Source: Ectopseudomonas guguanensis
Lineage (GTDB): Bacteria; Pseudomonadota; Gammaproteobacteria; Pseudomonadales; Pseudomonadaceae
DNA: 64,000 bases
Direction of reading: 5' to 3'
Assembly: GCF_900104265.1 (NCBI RefSeq)
Contig: NZ_FNJJ01000010.1
Span: 166,740-230,739, forward strand
Shown: positions 57,654-64,000 of the stretch, piece by piece
Position numbering within the stretch: the first letter of the stretch is position 1
Layout of the letters: the number at the start of each line of letters is the position of its first letter
Translations under genes and position numbers: made by a program
Notes under the pieces: generated by a model
What the model was told of the DNA's origin: nothing
What the model saw: only the letters and a program-made list of their open reading frames with translations
Database searches by the model: none

Positions 57654-58892
57654 ATGGAACAGCGTCACAAGAACATCTGGATATTCCCCCTCGCCCTCGC
57701 CGGAGCCCTCGCTCTCAGCGGTTGCGAACAGGCAGCGCAGACCCAGGTACAGATGCCGGCACCCAAGGTCAGCGTGGCCGAGGTGATCGAGCAGCCGGTC
57801 AACGAATGGGATGAGTTCACCGGGCGTCTCGAAGCGCCGCAATCCGTCGAAATCCGCCCGCGCGTCTCCGGTTACATCGACCGCGTTGCCTTTAACGAAG
57901 GTGCCCTGGTGAAGAAAGGCGATCTGTTGTTCCAGATCGATCCGCGTCCGTTCCAGGCCGAGGTCAAGCGCCTCGAAGCCCAGCTGCAGCAGGCCCGTGC
58001 CAACCAGGCGCGCGCCGCCAACGAAGCCCGCCGCGGCGAACGCCTGCGGCAGAGCAACGCCATCTCCGCGGAACTGGCCGATGCTCGTGCCAGCGCCGCC
58101 ACCGAAGCCCAGGCTCAGGTAGCAGCCATCGCCGCCGAGCTGGAAAACGCCCGCCTCAACCTCAGCTTCACCCGCATCACGGCGCCCATCGACGGTCGCG
58201 TCAGCCGCGCCGAGATCACCGAAGGCAACCTGGTCGGCGCCGGCGAAAGCCTGCTGACCTCGGTGGTCTCCACCGACAAGGTCTACGCCTACTTCGATGC
58301 CGACGAGCGTGCCTTCCTCAAGTACGTGCAATTGGCCCGCGAGTCCGGTGCCGACGCCCGTGGCGCCAGCCCGGTGTACCTGGGCCTGTCCGATGAAGCC
58401 GGCCACCCGCACCTGGGCCAGCTGGACTTTCTCGACAACCAGGTCAACCCGCGCACCGGCACCATTCGTGGTCGCGCCGTGTTCGACAACCAGGACGGTC
58501 GCTTCACCCCCGGCCTGTACGCGCGCCTGAAGCTGGTGGGCAGCAAGCCCTACGCCGCCACCCTGATCAAGGACGAAGCGGTCGGCACCGATCTGGGCAA
58601 GAAGTACGTGCTGGTGCTGGGCGAGGACAATGCCGTGGCCTATCGCTCCATCGAACTGGGGCCGAAGCTCGAAGGCCTGCGCATCGTCCGTAGCGGCCTG
58701 AGCAAGGGCGAGAAGATCGTGGTCAACGGCCTGCAGCGCGCCATGCCTGGCGCCACCGTCGACCCGCAGCTGGTGTCCATGGCCGATGACAGCACTCTCG
58801 AACAGCTGGCCCGCATGCGCCAGGCCGTCGACGGCAGCCAGGCCCCGCGTATCGCCGCCGAAAAAATCGAAGCTCGCTCGCCGCGCGGCTGA
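57654..58892 (+). CDS. mexE: RND efflux membrane-fusion protein MexE
   Basis: A 412-residue periplasmic adaptor. It is a lipoprotein: signal plus lipobox LALSGC. A beta-barrel/lipoyl/hairpin layout follows (VEIRPRVSGYIDRVAFNEGALVKKGD split around the lipoyl half; coiled-coil hairpin LQQARANQARAANEARRGER). Then comes LNFTRITAPIDGRVSRAEI-type LSFTRITAPIDGRVS. It bridges MexF and OprN. GGAG precedes the start. First gene of mexEF-oprN. Confidence 0.95.
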   Translation: MEQRHKNIWIFPLALAGALALSGCEQAAQTQVQMPAPKVSVAEVIEQPVNEWDEFTGRLEAPQSVEIRPRVSGYIDRVAFNEGALVKKGDLLFQIDPRPFQAEVKRLEAQLQQARANQARAANEARRGERLRQSNAISAELADARASAATEAQAQVAAIAAELENARLNLSFTRITAPIDGRVSRAEITEGNLVGAGESLLTSVVSTDKVYAYFDADERAFLKYVQLARESGADARGASPVYLGLSDEAGHPHLGQLDFLDNQVNPRTGTIRGRAVFDNQDGRFTPGLYARLKLVGSKPYAATLIKDEAVGTDLGKKYVLVLGEDNAVAYRSIELGPKLEGLRIVRSGLSKGEKIVVNGLQRAMPGATVDPQLVSMADDSTLEQLARMRQAVDGSQAPRIAAEKIEARSPRG

Positions 58893-58919
58893 TCCAGCCC
58901 GCGCCCAGAGGAAAGACCC

Positions 58920-61900
58920 ATGAATTTCTCGCAATTCTTCATCCAGCGGCCGATCTTCGCCGCGGTGCTGTCGCTGCTGATCCTGATCGGCGGCGCCATC
59001 TCGCTGTTCCAGCTGCCGATCAGCGAATACCCGGAAGTGGTGCCGCCCACCGTCGTGGTGCGTGCCGATTTCCCCGGTGCCAACCCCAAGGTGATCGGTG
59101 AAACCGTCGCCTCGCCGCTGGAGCAGGCCATCGTCGGCGTCGAGGGCATGCTCTACATGTCGTCGCAGTCGACCATCGACGGCCGCCTGACGCTGACCGT
59201 GACCTTCGCCCTCGGCACCGACCTGGATAATGCCCAGGTGCAGGTGCAGAACCGCGTCACCCGCACCATGCCGACTCTGCCCACCGAAGTGCAGCGTCTC
59301 GGCGTGACCGTGGACAAGGCCTCCCCGGACCTGACCATGGTGGTGCACCTGACCTCGCCGGATCAGCGCTACGACATGCTCTACCTGTCCAACTACGCCG
59401 CGCTCAACGTCAAGGACGAGCTGGCGCGCCTGGACGGCGTTGGCGACGTGCAGCTGTTCGGCATGGGCAACTACTCGCTGCGCGTCTGGCTCGACCCGAA
59501 CAAGGTAGCCTCGCGCGGGCTCACCGCCACAGACGTGGTCACCGCCATTCGCGAACAGAACCGTCAGGTCGCCGCCGGTGCACTCGGCGCGCCGCCTTCC
59601 GATGCCGGCAACAGCTTCCAGCTGTCGATCAACGCCCAGGGCCGCCTGGTTTCCGAGGAAGAGTTCGAGAACATCATCATCCGCGTCGGCGACAACGGCG
59701 AGATTACCCGTCTGCGCGACATCGCCCGCGTCGAGCTGGGCTCCAACCAGTACGCCCTGCGCTCGCTGCTGAACAACCAGCCGGCCGTGGCCATCCCGGT
59801 ATTCCAGCGCCCCGGCTCCAACGCCATCGAGATTTCCGACTCGGTGCGCGAGCGCATGGCCGAACTGAAGAAGTCCTTCCCGCAGGGCATGGACTACGAA
59901 GTGGTGTATGACCCGACCATCTTCGTCCGTGGCTCCATCGAGGCGGTGGTGCACACCCTGCTCGAAGCCGTGGTGCTGGTGGTGCTGGTGGTGGTGCTGT
60001 TCCTGCAGACCTGGCGCGCCTCGATCATCCCCCTGGCTGCCGTACCGGTTTCCTTGATCGGCACCTTCGCGGTCATGCACATGTTCGGCTTCTCGCTCAA
60101 CGCCCTGTCGCTGTTCGGCCTGGTGCTGGCCATCGGTATCGTGGTGGACGACGCCATCGTCGTGGTGGAAAACGTCGAGCGCAACATCGCCCTGGGCAAA
60201 TCCCCGGTCGAGGCCACCCGCCAGGCCATGAAGGAGGTGACCGGCCCCATCGTCGCCACCGCTCTGGTGCTGTGCGCCGTGTTCGTGCCGACGGCCTTCA
60301 TCTCCGGTCTCTCGGGCCAGTTCTACCAGCAGTTCGCCCTGACCATCGCCATTTCCACGGTGATCTCGGCGATCAACTCGCTGACCCTGTCGCCAGCCCT
60401 CGCCGCCATCCTGCTCAAGGACCATCACGCGCCGAAGGATGGTTTCTCGCGCCTGCTCGACAGGCTGTTCGCCGGCTGGCTGTTCAACCCGTTCAACCGC
60501 ATGTTCGAGCGCGCCAGCAACCGTTACGTCGGCACCGTACGTCGCGTGCTGCGTGGCAGCAGCATCGCCATGCTGATCTACGGCGGCCTGCTGGTACTCG
60601 GCTACCTGGGCTTTTCCAGCACCCCGACCGGCTTCGTGCCGCAGCAGGACAAGCAGTACCTGGTGGCCTTCGCCCAGCTGCCGGACGCGGCGACGCTCGA
60701 CCGCACCGAAACGGTGATCAAGCGCATGAGCGAAATCGCCAGCAAGCATCCGGGCGTGGAAAACACCGTGGCCTTCCCCGGTCTGTCGATCAACGGTTTC
60801 ACCAACAGCCCGAACAGCGGCATCGTTTTCGTCACGCTCAAGGACTTCGGCCTGCGCAAGGACGAAAACATGTCTGCCGGCGCCATTGCTGCCGAGCTCA
60901 ACGGCCAGTTCGGTGAGATTCAGGAGGCCTACCTCGCCATCTTCCCGCCGCCGCCGGTACAGGGCCTCGGCACCATCGGTGGCTTCCGCCTGCAGATTCA
61001 GGACCGTGGCAACCTCGGCTATGAAGAGCTGTACACGCAGACCCAGAACATCCTCAACAAGGCCCGCCAGTTGCCGGAGCTGAACCCGATGTCGGTGTTC
61101 ACCAGCTACCAGGTCAACGTGCCGCAGGTCGATGCCGCCATCGACCGCGAAAAGGCCAAGACCCACGGCGTGGCCATCAGCGACATCTTCGACACCCTGC
61201 AGGTGTACCTGGGCTCGCTGTACGCCAACGACTTCAACCGCTTCGGCCGCACCTACCAGGTCAACGTCCAGGCCGACCAGCAGTTCCGTCTGGAGCCGGA
61301 GCAGATCGGCCAGCTCAAGGTGCGCAACAACCGTGGCGAAATGGTGCCGCTGTCGACCTTCGTCAAGGTCGATGACAGCGCAGGTCCCGATCGGGTGATG
61401 CACTACAACGGCTTCCTCACCGCCGAGATCAACGGTGCCGCCGCGCCGGGCTACAGCTCGGGCCAGGCCGAAGCGGCCATCGCCAAGCTGCTCAATGAGG
61501 AACTGCCGATCGGCATGACCTTCGAGTGGACCGATCTGACCTACCAGCAGATCCTCGCCGGCAATACCGCGATCTTCATCTTCCCGCTGTGCGTGCTGCT
61601 GGCCTTCCTGGTGCTGGCCGCCCAGTACGAAAGCTGGAGCCTGCCAATGGCGGTGATCCTGATCGTGCCGATCGTGCTCTTCACCGCCATCACCGGGGTG
61701 ATCATCGCCGGGCTGGACAACAACATCTTTACCCAGATCGGCCTGATCGTGCTGGTGGGCCTGGCCTGCAAGAACGCCATCCTGATCGTCGAGTTCGCCA
61801 AGGAGAAGCAGGAAGAGGGTCTCGACCGCGTCGCAGCGGTGCTGGAAGCCTGCCGCCTGCGTCTACGCCCGATCCTGATGACCTCCATCGCCTTCATCAT

Positions 61901-62099
61901 GGCGGTGGTGCCGCTGGTGCTGTCCAGCGGTGCGGGCGCCGAGATGCGCCATGCCATGGGTGTGGCGGTGTTCTCCGGGATGATCGGCGTGACCTTCTTC
62001 GGTCTGCTGCTGACTCCGGTGTTCTATGTCCTGATCCGCGGCTTCGTCGAAAAACGCGAAGCCCGCAAAGCCGCCCGCCTGCAGGAGTCGCATGCATGA
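58920..62099 (+). CDS. mexF: RND efflux inner-membrane transporter MexF
   Basis: A 1059-residue proton-driven transporter with 12 membrane helices and two large periplasmic loops. Start NFSQFFIQRPIFAAVLSLLI; proton relay acids are in the GIVVDDAIVVVENVERN segment (about residue 415) and the matching K/T later. The final GVTFFGLLLTPVFYVLIRG is typical. It exports chloramphenicol, fluoroquinolones, trimethoprim and natural signals in P. aeruginosa. It starts 27 bases after mexE. Confidence 0.96.
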   Translation: MNFSQFFIQRPIFAAVLSLLILIGGAISLFQLPISEYPEVVPPTVVVRADFPGANPKVIGETVASPLEQAIVGVEGMLYMSSQSTIDGRLTLTVTFALGTDLDNAQVQVQNRVTRTMPTLPTEVQRLGVTVDKASPDLTMVVHLTSPDQRYDMLYLSNYAALNVKDELARLDGVGDVQLFGMGNYSLRVWLDPNKVASRGLTATDVVTAIREQNRQVAAGALGAPPSDAGNSFQLSINAQGRLVSEEEFENIIIRVGDNGEITRLRDIARVELGSNQYALRSLLNNQPAVAIPVFQRPGSNAIEISDSVRERMAELKKSFPQGMDYEVVYDPTIFVRGSIEAVVHTLLEAVVLVVLVVVLFLQTWRASIIPLAAVPVSLIGTFAVMHMFGFSLNALSLFGLVLAIGIVVDDAIVVVENVERNIALGKSPVEATRQAMKEVTGPIVATALVLCAVFVPTAFISGLSGQFYQQFALTIAISTVISAINSLTLSPALAAILLKDHHAPKDGFSRLLDRLFAGWLFNPFNRMFERASNRYVGTVRRVLRGSSIAMLIYGGLLVLGYLGFSSTPTGFVPQQDKQYLVAFAQLPDAATLDRTETVIKRMSEIASKHPGVENTVAFPGLSINGFTNSPNSGIVFVTLKDFGLRKDENMSAGAIAAELNGQFGEIQEAYLAIFPPPPVQGLGTIGGFRLQIQDRGNLGYEELYTQTQNILNKARQLPELNPMSVFTSYQVNVPQVDAAIDREKAKTHGVAISDIFDTLQVYLGSLYANDFNRFGRTYQVNVQADQQFRLEPEQIGQLKVRNNRGEMVPLSTFVKVDDSAGPDRVMHYNGFLTAEINGAAAPGYSSGQAEAAIAKLLNEELPIGMTFEWTDLTYQQILAGNTAIFIFPLCVLLAFLVLAAQYESWSLPMAVILIVPIVLFTAITGVIIAGLDNNIFTQIGLIVLVGLACKNAILIVEFAKEKQEEGLDRVAAVLEACRLRLRPILMTSIAFIMAVVPLVLSSGAGAEMRHAMGVAVFSGMIGVTFFGLLLTPVFYVLIRGFVEKREARKAARLQESHA

Positions 62100-63484
62100 A
62101 AGCCTTTGCCCCCGCTCTCCTGACCCTGGCACTGGCGGCCTGCGCCGTCGGCCCGGACTATCGAGCGCCCGTGACCGACCCCGCGCGCATTGCCGCGCTG
62201 GAGGCGGCCGATTACGACCGCAGCCGTTTCGAAGCCGCCTGGTGGCAGCAGTTCGACGACCCGACGCTGAACCAGCTGGTGCAGCGTTCGCTGCAGGACA
62301 ACCGCGAGCTGCGCGTGGCCTTCAACCGCCTGCGTGCGGCCCGGGCAATCCGCGATGACGTGGCCAACGACCGCCTGCCCACCGTCACCAGCCGCGCCAG
62401 TGGCGAGTTCGGCAAGGCGCAGCAGCCGCCGACCACGGACGAGCGCATCCGTCAGGAACGCTACGACCTGGGCCTCGACATGGCCTGGGAGCTCGACCTG
62501 TTTGGCCGCATCCAGCGCCAACTGGAAGCAAGTGAAGCGCGCATCGAAGTGGCCGAGGCCGACTACTACCAGTTGCAGGTCAGCCTGATCGCCGAACTGG
62601 TCGACGCCTACGGCACCCTGCGTGGCGCGCAACTGCGCGAAAGCATCGCCCGCGAGAACCTGAAGAACCAGCAGGATTCGCGCGCCATCACCGAGCAGCT
62701 GCGTGACGCTGGCGTCGGCACCGAACTCGACGTGCTGCGCGCCGATGCCCGCCTGGCCGCTACCGAAGCCAGCCTGCCGCAACTGCAGGCGCAGCAGGTA
62801 CGTGCGCAGAACCGCATCGCCACCCTGCTCGGCCAGCGCCCGGAACAGCTGCAGATCGACCTGTCGCCCAAACCCCTGCCGGTGATCGCCAAGGCCTTGC
62901 CCATCGGCAACCCGAGCGAACTGCTGCGCCGTCGCCCGGATATCCAGGCGGCCGAGCGGCAGCTGGCGGCGGCCACGGCCGAGGTCGGCCTGGCGACGGC
63001 GGATCTGTTCCCGCGGGTCAGCCTCTCCGGCTTTCTCGGCTTTACCGCCGGGCGCGGCTCGCAGCTGGGTTCGTCGGCCGCGCGCGCCTGGGGTGTAGCG
63101 CCGAGCATCAGCTGGGCGGCCTTCGACCTGGGCAGCGTACGAGCACGCCTGCGCGGCGCCGAGGCAGAGGCCGACGGCGCGCTGTCGCAGTACGAACAGC
63201 AGGTGCTGCTGGCGCTGGAGGAATCGGAAAACGCCTTCAGCGACTACGCCAAACGCCAGCAGCGCCTGGTTTCCCTGGTGCGCCAGGCGGAAGCCAGCCG
63301 CGCGGCTGCCGATCAGGCGGCGATCCGTTATCGCGAGGGCACGGTGGACTTCCTCGTCCTGCTGGACGCCGAGCGTGAGCGCCTGGCCGCCGAAGACGCC
63401 CAGGCCGCGGCCGAGGTCGAGCTATACAGCGGCATCGTCGCGATCTACAAGGCACTGGGTGGCGGCTGGCAGCCTCAGGCCTGA
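62096..63484 (+). CDS. oprN: Outer-membrane efflux channel OprN
   Basis: A 462-residue TolC-like outer-membrane protein. The lipobox is LALAAC, so it is a lipoprotein, as OprM/OprN are. Paired repeats: ARAIRDDVANDRLPTVTSRA and RADARLAATEASLPQLQAQQ, and the motif NPSELLRRRPDIQAAERQLAAATAEVG that marks the family (split LLRRRPDIQAAERQL). The ATG overlaps the mexF stop (ATGA). It is followed by a strong terminator at 63526. Confidence 0.95.
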   Translation: MKAFAPALLTLALAACAVGPDYRAPVTDPARIAALEAADYDRSRFEAAWWQQFDDPTLNQLVQRSLQDNRELRVAFNRLRAARAIRDDVANDRLPTVTSRASGEFGKAQQPPTTDERIRQERYDLGLDMAWELDLFGRIQRQLEASEARIEVAEADYYQLQVSLIAELVDAYGTLRGAQLRESIARENLKNQQDSRAITEQLRDAGVGTELDVLRADARLAATEASLPQLQAQQVRAQNRIATLLGQRPEQLQIDLSPKPLPVIAKALPIGNPSELLRRRPDIQAAERQLAAATAEVGLATADLFPRVSLSGFLGFTAGRGSQLGSSAARAWGVAPSISWAAFDLGSVRARLRGAEAEADGALSQYEQQVLLALEESENAFSDYAKRQQRLVSLVRQAEASRAAADQAAIRYREGTVDFLVLLDAERERLAAEDAQAAAEVELYSGIVAIYKALGGGWQPQA

Positions 63485-63525
63485 AGCTTCTCTCCCCCGG
63501 TCGGCAGCCCTGCCGACCCTCCTCA

Positions 63526-63555
63526 GCCCCGAAGTCGATGCTTCGGGGCTTTTTT
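63526..63555 (+). terminator. Terminator of mexEF-oprN
   Basis: GCCCCGAAG (63526-63534) and CTTCGGGGC (63541-63549) pair perfectly, followed by six T (63550-63555). Confidence 0.9.
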
Positions 63556-63639
63556 ATGGTTCTTCGCGTTCTCGCGGGGAAGATGCGCTTGATACCGGAC
63601 TGGCAATTACATGTTAGCTGTCGATGACTTGGCACTATC

Positions 63640-63900
63640 CGTTAGCGTGTCGATCTTTCGTCTCGGTTTCGCCCCTTACGGGCGAGTCACTTTCTCTTGC
63701 TTGCCCAAGAGAAAGTAACCAAAGAGAAGGGCACCCCGTTCATCCGGCCCCGGCTGCGCCGGGGTTCCCTCGCTCCATCACCGCTACAGGGGCACGCCGT
63801 GAAGGGCCATCCCTGGCCAATCACGGCTCTCGCGGCATCCATGCCGCTCAACCCCTTCCACGGTGATTCCACTCGGCCTCCTGAAGGGGACTTGGGCGTC
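63640..63900. repeat. Long intergenic repeat-like tract
   Basis: About 260 bases after oprN contain a perfect hairpin (ACTTTCTCTT 63689-63698 with AAGAGAAAGT 63707-63716), a GCCCCGGCTGCGCCGGGG hairpin and a GGCATCCATGCC palindrome. The wording GCCCAAGAGAAAGTAACC followed by AAAGAGAAGGG is one I recall as a common multi-copy intergenic sequence in Pseudomonas. No gene is credible in it. Confidence 0.55.
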
Positions 63901-63923
63901 GTCTGTTCCATCGCAGTTGAAGA

Positions 63924-63953
63924 GCAAGGGCAAAGGCAAAAGCAAAGGCAAAG
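63924..63953 (+). repeat. Hexanucleotide tandem repeat
   Basis: Five units of GCAAAG or a one-base variant (GCAAGG, GCAAAG, GCAAAA, GCAAAG, GCAAAG). The repeat sits in the same noncoding tract and could vary in copy number. Confidence 0.6.
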
Positions 63954-64000
63954 GTCAGACGCCGCCAATTTCAACTTCGCAAAGATTATGCAAGCTCGCG

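Noticed and set aside
57648..61403. 1251-codon minus-strand frame opposite mexE-mexF
   Set aside because: It lies wholly antisense to two clearly conserved genes. Its protein is a His/Gln/Gly-rich GC shadow.
63687..63974. 95-codon minus-strand frame ending VTFSWASKRK
   Set aside because: It only translates the intergenic repeat and the hexamer array; no start signal or folded domain.

Overview
The window is a GC-rich chromosomal segment of a gamma-proteobacterium, almost certainly a Pseudomonas in the broad aeruginosa/mendocina/oleovorans part of the genus. The evidence is a mexS-mexT-mexEF-oprN locus in the P. aeruginosa gene order, a Pseudomonas-type metallothionein, KGG stress proteins, an OprD-type porin, REP-like palindromes of Pseudomonas style and the LigD domain order. 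No tRNA, rRNA, CRISPR array, integrase or transposase was seen.

Layout. (1) About 1-25.6 kb is a stress and osmoprotection region. It holds a ClsB-like phospholipid synthase (cut by the left edge) and a YbhN-like membrane protein. It also holds glgP, a secreted protein/DUF3182/hydrolase operon and a CBS protein. Next come the glgE-treS/maltokinase-glgB operon (trehalose to maltose-1-phosphate to branched alpha-glucan), mgtC, a metallothionein operon, a zinc alcohol dehydrogenase, ybdK, a haem-oxygenase-like iron enzyme with a methyltransferase, hemerythrin, two KGG proteins, an SDR and a galU copy with a nonsense codon. Fourteen promoters of one type (GAAC-type -35, 16-18 bases, TC-rich -10, often with an A-tract upstream) precede most of these transcription units. 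This matches the AlgU/sigma-22 consensus and suggests one shared stress regulon. (2) 26-33 kb is metabolic: mqo, two VOC proteins, a TRIC-type channel, gor, an intact galU and ugd. (3) 33-40.9 kb holds a TPP enzyme broken by an 8-bp tandem duplication, an SDR, the ligD-ku end-joining pair, a small membrane protein and a DUF72 gene. (4) 40.9-42 kb is a Xre/RES toxin-antitoxin pair with a palindromic operator. (5) 42.2-48.6 kb is an organosulfur-scavenging operon: two SfnB-type flavoproteins, an NtaA/DszA-type monooxygenase and a MetQNI transporter. (6) 49-55.2 kb has an OprD porin, a MocR regulator divergent from an NDH-2-like flavoprotein, an AraC regulator and cheV. (7) 55.2-63.5 kb is the complete mexS/mexT/mexEF-oprN efflux locus, followed by a terminator and a long repeat-like intergenic tract.

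How it works together. The left half reads as a desiccation, osmotic and stationary-phase programme: alpha-glucan and trehalose handling, envelope lipid change, metal and oxidant defence, and DNA end joining nearby. The right half is sulfur acquisition, uptake and multidrug or electrophile efflux. Two genes are visibly broken (galU copy 1 and the TPP enzyme). The galU lesion is probably tolerated because an intact copy lies about 5.5 kb away.
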